This document shows positions 27,531 to 37,178 of a DNA stretch of 64,000 nt, in pieces (position 1 is the first letter of the stretch; every line of letters begins with the position of its first letter). The position numbers and the translations under genes were made by a program. Origin of the DNA: SIG588 sp045591985 (GTDB lineage: Bacteria > Bacillota > Clostridia > Oscillospirales > Acutalibacteraceae); assembly GCA_045591985.1 (NCBI GenBank), contig JAZNTV010000077.1:24141-88140 (forward strand), in the 5' to 3' direction. A model generated the notes under the pieces. It was not told where the DNA came from. It saw nothing but the letters and a program-made list of their open reading frames with translations, and did not search any database.

Positions 27531-30500
27531 ATGAAAAAGCGACTCCTGGCGTTGCTGCTCTCGATTTGTTTGCTGATTCCGTTTATGGGTATCTCGGCAG
27601 GCGACGTGTTTGCGGCTGAGGGGGAAAAATCGTTCATTATCAAAGAACTTTCTCCCTATGTTTCTACCACGATCGATCTTAACGGCAACGGTGTGTTGTT
27701 TACCGCACCGGCGGCAAATTTTGATGCAATGGATCTTTCCGGTAAAGGCGAGTATGATTTTGAAGATGTCGGTATTATGATCGACACCTATCTTGCCGGT
27801 TCCGAAAAGTTTATGGATTATATGTACAAGGGGCGTTTCGGCGGTCAGTTTGAGATCACTTCCAGCGGTACTTGCGATAAACAGGAGTGGCGCTGTAACC
27901 CAGGCTCGGTTGTTAAGTTTGAAAAAGACGGTTGGAAGCGGGTTATCATTCCGCTGACGATGTTCAGCGGCACCGCGAAAGACGATTTTGATAAGTCCAA
28001 ATTTAACTATATTCGTTTGTACTTCCAGGGCGGCGGCCTGGCAGGGGAAAGCGGTACGGTAAAGCTCATTAACTGGGCGCTGGTCGATCTTACCGTACCC
28101 GAAGAGGAACGTCCTTCTACAGAAGAACGTCCGCTTGGTGACGGTACGTTTGAGGCGGATCCGCCTGTGTTCAAAAAGGTGAACATCTCTGCGGGCTTCG
28201 ACGACAGTGTAGCCGCTTTTGCGGGCTATAATCTGCAGGAATATATCAACGAGCATCCCGATGTAAAGATTACCGACAACAACGGTAATCTCGATTACAC
28301 CTCGGTTGTAAACTCGTTGTTGGAAGGCTTGAATGCGGCAGGCGGCGGTGCGCTGTTTATCCCTGCCGGTGAGTGGCCGTTCCGCGGTAACATTATGTTG
28401 CCTGCAGGCACCTCTATTTTCGGTGAGTGGGCCAATCCCGACGAAAACCCCGAAGTGCGCGGCACGGTGCTCGAAGTATACACCGGTGCGGGTGCTTCGG
28501 ACGGCACACCCTTTATTCAAATGATGCAACATTCGCAGGTGAAAAACTTGGCGTTCTGGTATCCCGAACAGTCGGTGGATACCTTTACCCAGTATCCGCC
28601 TACGATTTCGACCTATCAGTACACCTTCGTGCAGAACGTGACGTTGGTCAACTCCTATTTCGGCATTCAAAATAACACGGGCGCTAACTGCCCGAATGCG
28701 TGGAACGTCTATGGCACGCCGCTTAACGTCGGTTTGGATTTTGATCACGTTATCGATATTGCGCGTGTGGAAGAGTTGCACTTTGCTGCCAAATACTGGA
28801 TGTATTCGGGCCTGTCAAATGCACCGACTTCCAAAGCTGACGTGCAGAAACTGGAAGATCAGCTGTATAACTACGCGATCGGTATCACTCTGCGTCGTAT
28901 CGACTGGTCCTATGTGACCTATTCGGATGTCGTGGGTTACAACATCGGTCTGCTGTTTGATCTTTCCACCAACGGCAACAACTACCCGAACGGTCAGTGC
29001 GTCGGTCTGAACTTTACCAATTGTAAATACGGTCACTTCTCCTATGGTGCGTCGAGTTCGACGGAATCGTTGCTCGACATCACTATGAAGAACTGTGAAT
29101 ATGGCATTTACTCGACAGGTACGGTCAGCGGCGTTATTCAGTATTACAACGCGGACATTCAAGCGACCGAATACGCCGTGTATCAAGAAAGTTCCGGTGT
29201 AAAGCTGAGCTTGATGGCTTCCACTGTCCGCGGCGGTCGCGTGTATACCAAGAACGGTAACAATATTTTCATCAACAACAAGTTCCTGACGGCAGCACCG
29301 CAGCTGGAACTGGACTACGGTACGGTGGCGGCTATTGTGCTCGGTAACACCGATGCATATGGCGACGAAATCAAGTACACCAACCCCGGTCGTTGCACCT
29401 TCAGTTATGACAAAACAAAGGTGGATTTGAAGCCGTATACCAAGATGACGCGTGAGGAAGCGAAGGGGTATATCAAAGCTCCCGAAAGCAAGAATTATAT
29501 CGTTCCGGATGATTTGGATAACAAGAATCAAGAGGATATGACCGAAAAGATCCAGGCGTATTTGACCGAGCTCGGTAATAACGGCGGCGGTATCTTGTTC
29601 TTGAAACCCGGCAAATATCGCATCGACGGTACTTTCGTCATCCCCACGGGGGTGGAACTGCGCGGTTCGGCGGACTACGCTTCCGTGCCGAAAGCGGTCA
29701 ATACGATGCTGTACATCAACACTCCCATTGAAGAAGGTAAGGACGAGTACACCTCTACCGCTACCATTACAATGGAAGAGAACAGCGGTATCCGCGGTAT
29801 CATCGTGAACTATCCGCATCAGAACGAGAAGTTCCGCAAGATCGATACGGTAATCGATCCCGTCAAGTCCAAAGAGGAAACCGATAAAGCACAAGAAGCG
29901 GAAAACCTCGCAGCAGCGGCGGCCGGTCGCAAGCCTGTTGAAGTCGCTCCCATTGACGTGATGGTGGATTACTACGAATTCGATTTCGTGCCGTATCCCT
30001 ACACCATTCGTGGTACGGGTGCGGATATCTACGTGGTGAACGTGTCTATCCGTAACGGTTGGAACGGCGTGGACTTTATGACCTACAAGTGCGATAATCA
30101 CTATATTGATTATCTGGCGGGTCACTTCTTCAACCGCGGTATCGTTGTCGGCGGTGGCTCGGAAAACGGCTACGTCCGTAACTTCCAGTTCAACTACAAC
30201 TCCATCTATCAGGCGGCAGGTGATATCTGGTCCGGCTTCGGCGGTGAACCGGCGAAATCCGGTGTTGCCAGTTACTTCCATCAGCCGATGCAGGCACAGT
30301 TCAACAACAACTCCATCATTCTGCAGCTCGGTCACGTGGAGAACCAGCTCGTGTACAACTGCTTTAACTACGCATCCTATATTGGCGTTCATGCGATCGC
30401 CGAGCCTACGGGTGCGGCGGATGCCCGTATCTTCGGCCACGGTGTGGACTACGGTACGGTGTCGTTGAAGGTTGAAGCCGCTGAACGTTTGGAATTCACC

Positions 30501-31820
30501 AATATGCAGCTTACCTCCTTCAACCAGTGTGGTTCGGACGGTAATACCCAGCGTTACGCGGTGGACCAGAGCAAGATCCCGCTGTATGATATCTGGTTGA
30601 CCGATACCTTTGAAGGTGAGATCACCGTTACCAACTTCACCGAATGGGCACCGTCCCCGACAGCGGGTGTGCGCGTGGATAGCGGTCGCTTGAATATGTA
30701 TAATGCGCAGTTCAGCCATACGGTGAGCCATTTGTTCGAATTGAACGGCGATGGTGAACTGAATATCGTCGGCTTCAGTTCCACTCGCGCCGATAAGCCG
30801 AAGATCGTAGATAACGAACCGGAAAACCTGTTCATCACGGCCGGTTTCTATCAGAGCGAATTGCAAAATCTGGATGGTATCGGTAAATACGAGCACGTGT
30901 ATCCTCGTGTGACCCATTATTCCGTGCCGAAGAACGTGACCTTTACCGATGATTCGCAGATCGTCTTCGTTGAATCCTTCGATGAATACACCTTTAACAC
31001 ATCCTCGACATTCCAGACGGATGATACGCGTTATACCACGTTGCGTCGCGGTGCTGTGCGTATGCGCCTGACCGAGAGTCAGTTATCAAACGGTCTTAAG
31101 ATCGGTCAGGATAAGAATAAAGAGAAACCGTTCGCGCTCGAATCCGGCAAGAAGGATTCGCTGTATCGCATGGAATGGCGTATCAACGCAAGTGAGATGC
31201 GCGGAACCGAAGACAGCGAGATCTTCCTGTACTTCTCCAATGACAACGTTGACCGTCAGATCGTATTCACTATCAAATCCGATGGTACGGTATACGATCA
31301 AAACGGCACGGCGTTCGCTAAGATGAACATTGACGGCACGTATTATCGTTTGGCAATCGAAGTGGATGCCCGCAATGCCAATAACAAACAAGCAACGGTG
31401 TATTTGTTGGATGATAACAGTCGTGTGATCGCGAAGAGTACGACCTCGTCGCTGAATAAAAACTTCCAAGGCGAGAACACAGTTACCGGTTTTTGGTTTG
31501 TAACGATGGCTTCGCCCTACGACGCGCCTGACACCGAGACGGATTTTTACGTTGATTATTTCTACATCTGCCGCAGTGAAACGAGCACTATCGGCCGTAA
31601 CGTGGATCCGAACAGCGTGATGATCGGTGATGTCAGCGGTGACGGTAAGATCGATTCGACCGATGCACGTATGGTGTTGCAGTATTCGGTGAAGAAGATC
31701 ACCTCGTTGCCCGCAACGGATGCCGCAGATGTGGACGGCAACGGTAAGATCGATTCGACCGATGCGCGTTTGATCCTCCAGTATTCCGTTAAGAAAATCA
31801 GCGCATTCCCTGCAGCATAA
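27531..31820 (+). CDS. Secreted double beta-helix protein with type I dockerin, paralogue 3
   Basis: 1429 residues, the longest of the four. The start is the ATG at 27531 (MKKRLLAL signal peptide), not the upstream in-frame ATGs, which lie before or inside the promoter. N-terminal sandwich with GGQFEITSSG, helix 1 from about 257, helix 2 from about 670, concanavalin-like domain, dockerin about 1362-1429. Helix 2 has an Ala/Glu-rich insertion of roughly 20-25 residues (KEETDKAQEAENLAAAAAG region, about 785-805) missing from the paralogues, probably a loop. The conserved YGTPLN and RIDWSY blocks are intact. Monocistronic. Confidence 0.9.
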   Translation: MKKRLLALLLSICLLIPFMGISAGDVFAAEGEKSFIIKELSPYVSTTIDLNGNGVLFTAPAANFDAMDLSGKGEYDFEDVGIMIDTYLAGSEKFMDYMYKGRFGGQFEITSSGTCDKQEWRCNPGSVVKFEKDGWKRVIIPLTMFSGTAKDDFDKSKFNYIRLYFQGGGLAGESGTVKLINWALVDLTVPEEERPSTEERPLGDGTFEADPPVFKKVNISAGFDDSVAAFAGYNLQEYINEHPDVKITDNNGNLDYTSVVNSLLEGLNAAGGGALFIPAGEWPFRGNIMLPAGTSIFGEWANPDENPEVRGTVLEVYTGAGASDGTPFIQMMQHSQVKNLAFWYPEQSVDTFTQYPPTISTYQYTFVQNVTLVNSYFGIQNNTGANCPNAWNVYGTPLNVGLDFDHVIDIARVEELHFAAKYWMYSGLSNAPTSKADVQKLEDQLYNYAIGITLRRIDWSYVTYSDVVGYNIGLLFDLSTNGNNYPNGQCVGLNFTNCKYGHFSYGASSSTESLLDITMKNCEYGIYSTGTVSGVIQYYNADIQATEYAVYQESSGVKLSLMASTVRGGRVYTKNGNNIFINNKFLTAAPQLELDYGTVAAIVLGNTDAYGDEIKYTNPGRCTFSYDKTKVDLKPYTKMTREEAKGYIKAPESKNYIVPDDLDNKNQEDMTEKIQAYLTELGNNGGGILFLKPGKYRIDGTFVIPTGVELRGSADYASVPKAVNTMLYINTPIEEGKDEYTSTATITMEENSGIRGIIVNYPHQNEKFRKIDTVIDPVKSKEETDKAQEAENLAAAAAGRKPVEVAPIDVMVDYYEFDFVPYPYTIRGTGADIYVVNVSIRNGWNGVDFMTYKCDNHYIDYLAGHFFNRGIVVGGGSENGYVRNFQFNYNSIYQAAGDIWSGFGGEPAKSGVASYFHQPMQAQFNNNSIILQLGHVENQLVYNCFNYASYIGVHAIAEPTGAADARIFGHGVDYGTVSLKVEAAERLEFTNMQLTSFNQCGSDGNTQRYAVDQSKIPLYDIWLTDTFEGEITVTNFTEWAPSPTAGVRVDSGRLNMYNAQFSHTVSHLFELNGDGELNIVGFSSTRADKPKIVDNEPENLFITAGFYQSELQNLDGIGKYEHVYPRVTHYSVPKNVTFTDDSQIVFVESFDEYTFNTSSTFQTDDTRYTTLRRGAVRMRLTESQLSNGLKIGQDKNKEKPFALESGKKDSLYRMEWRINASEMRGTEDSEIFLYFSNDNVDRQIVFTIKSDGTVYDQNGTAFAKMNIDGTYYRLAIEVDARNANNKQATVYLLDDNSRVIAKSTTSSLNKNFQGENTVTGFWFVTMASPYDAPDTETDFYVDYFYICRSETSTIGRNVDPNSVMIGDVSGDGKIDSTDARMVLQYSVKKITSLPATDAADVDGNGKIDSTDARLILQYSVKKISAFPAA

Positions 31821-31834
31821 TCTGTAACTTTCAA

Positions 31835-31871
31835 AGAACTCCACAGACCCGAAGGTCTGTGGAGTTCTTTT
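31835..31871 (+). terminator. Terminator of dockerin gene 3
   Basis: Perfect 15-bp stem (31835-31849 with 31854-31868), CGAA tetraloop, T-rich tail. Confidence 0.9.
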
Positions 31872-31978
31872 ACACGGGCGTGGATTTGTGGGTTTAACAT
31901 AAGTTAAACTAAATTTATCACATTTGTAAAATCGGAACAAATTTCAGAGTTTTTTCTACTGTAACTTTATAAATTCCA

Positions 31979-32007
31979 TTGACAGAAAGACGGAATTGTG
32001 GTAAATA
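31979..32007 (+). promoter_or_regulatory. Likely promoter of dockerin gene 4
   Basis: TTGACA (31979-31984), 17-base spacer, TAAATA (32002-32007); weaker -10 than the other three. The leader to the ATG is longer (about 60 bases) and ends in AAAAGGAG. Confidence 0.55.
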
Positions 32008-32072
32008 TAGTATGCAGGGAAGAGTGGCATTTCGTGCCGCTCTACACAGTTTATATCGAAAAGGAGAACACA

Positions 32073-35000
32073 ATGAAAAAGCGTATTCTTTCGGTCTTGC
32101 TTTCGGTCTGTCTGTTGCTTCCGCTGGTGTCGGTGGCAGGCATTCAGCCCGTGTCGGCAGCCACCAACTCGGATTACATCATCAAGGAACTTCCGGCGTT
32201 CCAAGCCAACGTAACGGCGACGTTGTCGGCGGGTGGCAGTTTGTGGACGTCCAGTAACGTGAAGTTCGATCCGGTCGATCTGACCAAATACGGTTACAAT
32301 GAAGATCCTGCCAACGTTGGTTTCCAGATGGACACCTTCGTGACGGGTGATGCCGCGTTTATGGACTATATGAACAGCGGCTATCTCGGCGGTCAGATGG
32401 AGATCACTTCCAGCGGCGTGGCGGATAAAAACGAAGCGATGGCGTGGCCGAACAATCTGAGTTTCGGCGAAGGGGAATGGATACGTATCACCATTCCGTT
32501 CTCCAAATATTCGGGCAAAGATTTTAAACCGAATAGTTTTAACTTTACCCGTGTATATTTGAACGGCCCCGAAACGCACGCACCTGCCAAGTATTTTGGC
32601 GCTACCGGTACGTTCAAGATCGCCAATCTCTGCATCGTGGACTTGCGCGTTCCCGAAAACGAGCGTCCCACGGCGGCGGAGATGCCGCTTGGCGACGGTA
32701 CGTTTGAGCCCGAAGCGCCTGTGTGGAAAGAAGTGGAGTTTTCGCCCGGTTACGACGACAGTGTGAAATACGTAGCGGGTTATAACCTTGCGGAATACGT
32801 CGCGGAACACGAAGCACAGTTGCGCGAAAAGGGCTTCGACGGCAGCGACTACACGGCGGTGGTCAACTCGCTTTTGGAAGGCTTGAACCTTGCGGGCGGC
32901 GGCACGCTGTTCATTCCTGCGGGTCATTATCCGTTTTATGGTGAGTTGCGTGTGCCGGCCGGTATCAGCATCGTTGGCGAATGGTCGAATCCGGATGAAA
33001 ATCCCGAGATTCGCGGCACGGTTTTGGAAGTGTACGGCGGCCGCGGCAGCATGGACGGTGCGGCGTTCATCAACATGGGGTCCAGCAGTAAGGTGAGCAA
33101 CCTCAGCATTTGGTATCCCGAACAGTCGGCGGAAAACATTGTACAGTATCCGCCCTCCATCAGCACAAATGGATATGCTGTGGTACAGAAAGTGACTTTG
33201 GTCAACTCCTATTTCGGCATTCAGAACGTAAACACCTGTAACTCTCCCAACGCATGGGACGTGTATGGCACTCCTTTGAATATCGGTATTGATTTCGATA
33301 ACGTCATCGATATTCACCGTATTCAGAACATTCATTTCGCGGCAAAATATTGGGAGCGTTCGGGGCTTGCAAACGCTCCGACCACTGCGACACAAAAGCA
33401 GTTGCTGAAAGATCAGTTGTACAACTACGCCATCGGCATCACGGTGCGCCGTATCGACTGGTCGTACGTTGGGTTCAGTGATATTAAGGGCTACAATATC
33501 GGCTTGTTCTTCGACGTTTCCGCCGGCGGCGGTTACCCGAACGGTCAATGTATGTCGATGACGTTTACCGACTGCAAATATGCCGTGTTTGCCTACGGTA
33601 TCAGCAGCTGTTCGGAAATGTTGTCGGATTTCGTGATCAAAAACTGTGAATACGGCATTTATACCGACGTCGATGCCGACGGTATTTTGCAGATGGCGAA
33701 CATGGAGATCTCGGCGACCCAAGAAGCCATTCATCAAGGCGGCAAGGTGCGCATGAGTATCGTGAACTCCACCATCCGCGGCGGTGAAGTGGTGCTTGAA
33801 GGCGGCAACAACATCTTCATGAACAACACGTTCCAAACGGCTGCACCCCATATTACGATGGATTACGGCACGGTGTCGGCGGTGGTGATCGGCAATACTG
33901 ATTCGTACGGTGACGAGATCAAATACGATAACATTGCGTTGTGTACCTTGAATTATGAAGCCGAAAAGGCGGATATTGCGGAGTATACGCCCGTTACGCG
34001 CGAAGAGTTGTTCAAGGATGAGGATTACGCCCCCAAAGGGGACACCGTACTTTTCCCGCAGGAGATCGATACGACGGGTATGACCGATGTGACCGAAAAA
34101 CTGCAGGGTTACCTGACGCAGCTCGGCAACCTCGGCGGCGGTACGTTGTATCTCATCCCCGGTATCTACCGTATTGATGGTACTCTTTCGGTTCCCGAAG
34201 GGGTGCAACTGCGCGGCTCACTCGATGTGGGCGCACAGCCTGTGGCAAAGAACACTATCTTTATGGTATACACACCCGTCGAAGCGGGTAAAGACCAGTA
34301 TACTTCCACCGCTACCATCACCTTGGCGAAGAACAGCGGTATCCGCGGTATCATCTTCAACTATCCCGAACAGAATGCGACCTTCACCAAAGAAGCGGTG
34401 ACGGTCGGCGAAGGGGATAAGGCGGTCACGGAAGATTGGTATTACTTCGATTTCGTGCAGTATCCCTTCCTTGTGCGCGGTGCGGGCGAAAACGTCTACC
34501 TCATCAATACCACCTTCCGCAATGCGTGGAACGGTGTGGACTTCAAAACCTACCGTTGTGATAATCACTACATCAGCTATTTGGCAGGTCACTGCTATAA
34601 CCGCGGTGTGGTGGTCGGTAACGGCACCACCGGCGGTGTGATCCGCGACATTCAGTTCAACTACAACTCGATCCTCAGCGCGCCCGGTAAGTGGGCAGGC
34701 TTTGGCGGGTTTGAGAACAGCGGTGCGATCTCGGGCGGTTTCCATCAGCAGATGCAGGCGCAGTTCAACAACAACTCTATTGTCATTCAGCTGGGTGACG
34801 TAAACGACCAGATCGTGTACGATTGCTTCAACTATGCAGGTTACATCGGCACGCATTTGGTGGAGGAAAACGGCGAAGCCGCCAACGTGCGTCTCTTTGG
34901 TCGCGGTATCGACTATAACACGGTCGGCACCAAAATAGAAGCAGGGGAAAACGTGGAATTCCTCAGTTATCAAGCGTGTGCGTTTAACCAGAACGGTTCC

Positions 35001-36269
35001 AACGGCGGCACCGGCCGCTGGGCGGTGGATCAGGAGACCACCCCGATCTACGACATCTGGGTGACCGATACGTTTGAGGGTAAACTGTCGCTCGTCAACA
35101 TGGTGGAGTGGGGTCCCTCGGCGAACGCGGCGATCCGTGTGGATAGCGGTGAACTCATCGTCACCAACGCCACCATTCGACACGACAATACCAAGCGTTT
35201 TGAAATGAACGGTGACGGTGTTCTGAAGATGTATGCCCTGCAATTGGATGGTAACTGGGCGGATGAACTGGCCGATGCCAATCAAGATCAACTCTTTATT
35301 AAAGGTGGTTGTTATGCCATCGCGCCGCCCGAACAGGCAAAAATGGGCGAATTCCTGTATATGAACCTCAACCGTACCCGTTGGTCGGTACCGAAGAACG
35401 TGTCCTTTGCAGAAGGAACCGAACTGATGGTTACCGAAGCTTTTGACGGCTATGAATTCAACAGTGAGAGCGGATATCGCGTTTATGACGCGACCGGGGT
35501 GACGGAACGTCGCGGCGAAGTGCGTTTGCGTATGAATGCGTCGCAATATATACAGGGAATCATGACAGGTCAAAACGCCAAAGAGGTACCCGCATTTGAA
35601 CTCACAAGCGGTAGCGAAAACGATCTGTATCGTTTGGAATGGCGCCTTAAGGTGGACTCGATGCGAGATACCGAAGACAGTGATATTTCCTTGTCTGTCT
35701 CTACGATCGATCGTAATGTACGCAGTGAAGAGGTGTTTACTATCACGCGCGACGGTGCGGTGTATCTGAAGGACGACACACTCCTGGGAACGATTACGTT
35801 CGGTACTTACTATCGGGTAGCAGTGGAATACGACGCGCGTAATAAAGATCAAAAAACTATGACGGTCTACTTGTTGGATGACAATAACGGTATTGTCGGA
35901 AAGGGGACTGCCACAGTAATGCCCGACGTTTTCCAAGGAGAAAAAAACATTTCCGGCTTCCTGCTTAGCAGCATGTCGATGTCGGACGATGCACCGGAGA
36001 CCGAGACCGACTACACCCTTGACTATTTCTACGCTCTGCGCGGCAAAGAAAGTACGATTGCGGCAGGTACTCTGGGCGATGTGGACGGTAATGGTACGGT
36101 CAACTCTACCGATGCACGACTGGTGTTGCAGTATGCGGTGAAAAAGATTGCCGCACTACCGAATGCCGGTGTTGCGGATGTGGACGGTAACGGGGACGTG
36201 AATTCCACCGATGCGCGTCTTATCTTGCAGTATGCGGTGAAGAAGATCCATAAATTCCCGGCGGCATAA
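32073..36269 (+). CDS. Secreted double beta-helix protein with type I dockerin, paralogue 4
   Basis: 1398 residues, the most divergent of the four. Signal peptide about 1-28; N-terminal sandwich (GGQMEITSSG, FNFTRVYLNG); helix 1 from about 260; helix 2 from about 673; concanavalin-like domain; dockerin about 1333-1398. The linker before the dockerin lacks the STIGRNVDPNSVMIGDVS segment shared by the others and reads STIAAGTLGDVDGNG. The dockerin repeats use NSTDAR instead of DSTDAR. The core motif is WDVYGTPLNIGIDFDNVIDIHRIQN, with RRIDWSYVGFSD. The variable loop in helix 2 is shortest here. Own terminator. Confidence 0.9.
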   Translation: MKKRILSVLLSVCLLLPLVSVAGIQPVSAATNSDYIIKELPAFQANVTATLSAGGSLWTSSNVKFDPVDLTKYGYNEDPANVGFQMDTFVTGDAAFMDYMNSGYLGGQMEITSSGVADKNEAMAWPNNLSFGEGEWIRITIPFSKYSGKDFKPNSFNFTRVYLNGPETHAPAKYFGATGTFKIANLCIVDLRVPENERPTAAEMPLGDGTFEPEAPVWKEVEFSPGYDDSVKYVAGYNLAEYVAEHEAQLREKGFDGSDYTAVVNSLLEGLNLAGGGTLFIPAGHYPFYGELRVPAGISIVGEWSNPDENPEIRGTVLEVYGGRGSMDGAAFINMGSSSKVSNLSIWYPEQSAENIVQYPPSISTNGYAVVQKVTLVNSYFGIQNVNTCNSPNAWDVYGTPLNIGIDFDNVIDIHRIQNIHFAAKYWERSGLANAPTTATQKQLLKDQLYNYAIGITVRRIDWSYVGFSDIKGYNIGLFFDVSAGGGYPNGQCMSMTFTDCKYAVFAYGISSCSEMLSDFVIKNCEYGIYTDVDADGILQMANMEISATQEAIHQGGKVRMSIVNSTIRGGEVVLEGGNNIFMNNTFQTAAPHITMDYGTVSAVVIGNTDSYGDEIKYDNIALCTLNYEAEKADIAEYTPVTREELFKDEDYAPKGDTVLFPQEIDTTGMTDVTEKLQGYLTQLGNLGGGTLYLIPGIYRIDGTLSVPEGVQLRGSLDVGAQPVAKNTIFMVYTPVEAGKDQYTSTATITLAKNSGIRGIIFNYPEQNATFTKEAVTVGEGDKAVTEDWYYFDFVQYPFLVRGAGENVYLINTTFRNAWNGVDFKTYRCDNHYISYLAGHCYNRGVVVGNGTTGGVIRDIQFNYNSILSAPGKWAGFGGFENSGAISGGFHQQMQAQFNNNSIVIQLGDVNDQIVYDCFNYAGYIGTHLVEENGEAANVRLFGRGIDYNTVGTKIEAGENVEFLSYQACAFNQNGSNGGTGRWAVDQETTPIYDIWVTDTFEGKLSLVNMVEWGPSANAAIRVDSGELIVTNATIRHDNTKRFEMNGDGVLKMYALQLDGNWADELADANQDQLFIKGGCYAIAPPEQAKMGEFLYMNLNRTRWSVPKNVSFAEGTELMVTEAFDGYEFNSESGYRVYDATGVTERRGEVRLRMNASQYIQGIMTGQNAKEVPAFELTSGSENDLYRLEWRLKVDSMRDTEDSDISLSVSTIDRNVRSEEVFTITRDGAVYLKDDTLLGTITFGTYYRVAVEYDARNKDQKTMTVYLLDDNNGIVGKGTATVMPDVFQGEKNISGFLLSSMSMSDDAPETETDYTLDYFYALRGKESTIAAGTLGDVDGNGTVNSTDARLVLQYAVKKIAALPNAGVADVDGNGDVNSTDARLILQYAVKKIHKFPAA

Positions 36270-36274
36270 ATGAG

Positions 36275-36314
36275 AAAAAAACAGAGAAAATCGTTTGATT
36301 TTCTCTGTTTTTTT
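36275..36314 (+). terminator. Terminator of dockerin gene 4
   Basis: Long stem AAAAAACAGAGAAAATC with GATTTTCTCTGTTTTTT, GTTT loop; strong U tail. Confidence 0.85.
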
Positions 36315-36334
36315 ATAAATTTCTGTTTTTTTGG

Positions 36335-36363
36335 TTGCGGTATGCAGCTTTATCTGTTATAAT
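36335..36363 (+). promoter_or_regulatory. Promoter of thyX
   Basis: TTGCGG (36335-36340), 17-base spacer, TATAAT (36358-36363), about 43 bases before the GTG start. Confidence 0.6.
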
Positions 36364-36406
36364 AAATCTATGTATAGTTATCAGTAAGGAAAAGGAGCTG
36401 ATCCCT

Positions 36407-37171
36407 GTGAAGGTGAAACTGATCACACATACCCCCGATCCGGAACAGACGATTGCGGTTGCCGCCCGTCTTTGCTATTCGCCCGCTACGATCGACGAAG
36501 TGAGCGAGGCTCTCACACCCGAAAAAGCGGCCAAATTTGTGGAAATGCTTGGCGATCTCGGACATGACAGTCCGGTAGAGCACGCAACCTTTACCTTTGG
36601 TATCGAGGGAGTTTCCCGTTCGCTGTTGGCGGAAATTACGCGCCATCGTATCGCTTCGTTCAGCGTGCAAAGTCAACGTTATGTGGCAGAAAATAATTTC
36701 TCGTATGTTGTGCCGCCCGCCATTGCGGACATTCCCGAAGCAGCCGAAGAGTTTCAGCTTGCCATGGCCGAGGATCAAGCACACTATGAACATTTGGCAG
36801 ACATCTTGCGTGCAAAGCACCGTGCCGCCTTTGAAGCCGAAGGGATGACTCCCGAAGCGGCGGCCAAAGCGGCGGAAAAACGGGCAATTGAAGATGCGCG
36901 CTTCGTATTGCCGAATGCTTGTACCACCAAGATCATTATGACGATGAATGTGCGTAGTTTGCGCAATTTCTTTCATCTGCGTTGTTGTAATCGTGCCCAG
37001 TGGGAGATTCGCGCATTGGCAACCGAAATGCTGCGCCTGTGCTATGGTGTGGCGCCGCATTTGTTCCAAAAATCGGGTCCCTCGTGTGTGTCCGGCCCCT
37101 GTCCCGAAGGGAAGATGTGTTGCGGAAAAACGGCCGAGGTGCGAGAGAAATTTGCCGCATTGAAAGGATGA
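36407..37171 (+). CDS. thyX: FAD-dependent thymidylate synthase ThyX
   Basis: 254 residues. The ThyX signature RHRxxSxxxxSQR is perfect at 79-91 (RHRIASFSVQSQR). FHLRCCNRAQWEIR near residue 190 binds FAD and substrate. It methylates dUMP to dTMP with methylene-THF and FAD/NADPH. The GTG at 36407 was chosen because AAAAGGAG lies eight bases upstream; an in-frame ATG at the promoter is too early. Followed by tmk after seven bases, so dTMP synthesis and its phosphorylation are coupled. No thyA in the window. Confidence 0.96.
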   Translation: MKVKLITHTPDPEQTIAVAARLCYSPATIDEVSEALTPEKAAKFVEMLGDLGHDSPVEHATFTFGIEGVSRSLLAEITRHRIASFSVQSQRYVAENNFSYVVPPAIADIPEAAEEFQLAMAEDQAHYEHLADILRAKHRAAFEAEGMTPEAAAKAAEKRAIEDARFVLPNACTTKIIMTMNVRSLRNFFHLRCCNRAQWEIRALATEMLRLCYGVAPHLFQKSGPSCVSGPCPEGKMCCGKTAEVREKFAALKG

Positions 37172-37178
37172 GTCGGTA

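Larger units (their letters stand above)
18675..36269 (+). repeat. Tandem array of four paralogous 4.2-4.3 kb genes
   Basis: Four consecutive genes of near-equal length and the same domain order, each separated by about 190-250 bases that hold a terminator and a new promoter. Sequence identity is visibly highest in the YGTPLN, RIDWSY, beta-helix 2 and dockerin parts. It most simply arose by repeated unequal crossing-over followed by divergence. Confidence 0.9.

Noticed and set aside
24580..35936. Other long minus-strand frames (572-750 codons) under dockerin genes 2-4
   Set aside because: Same register effect as above; compositions rich in His, Arg, Ile and Val typical of antisense translation of Asn/Gly/Tyr/Asp-rich proteins.
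18675..36269. Calling the four proteins pectate lyases
   Set aside because: The Pectate_lyase_3 fold name covers many enzymes and phage tailspikes; no calcium-binding catalytic pattern of pectate lyases was recognised, so only the fold is claimed.
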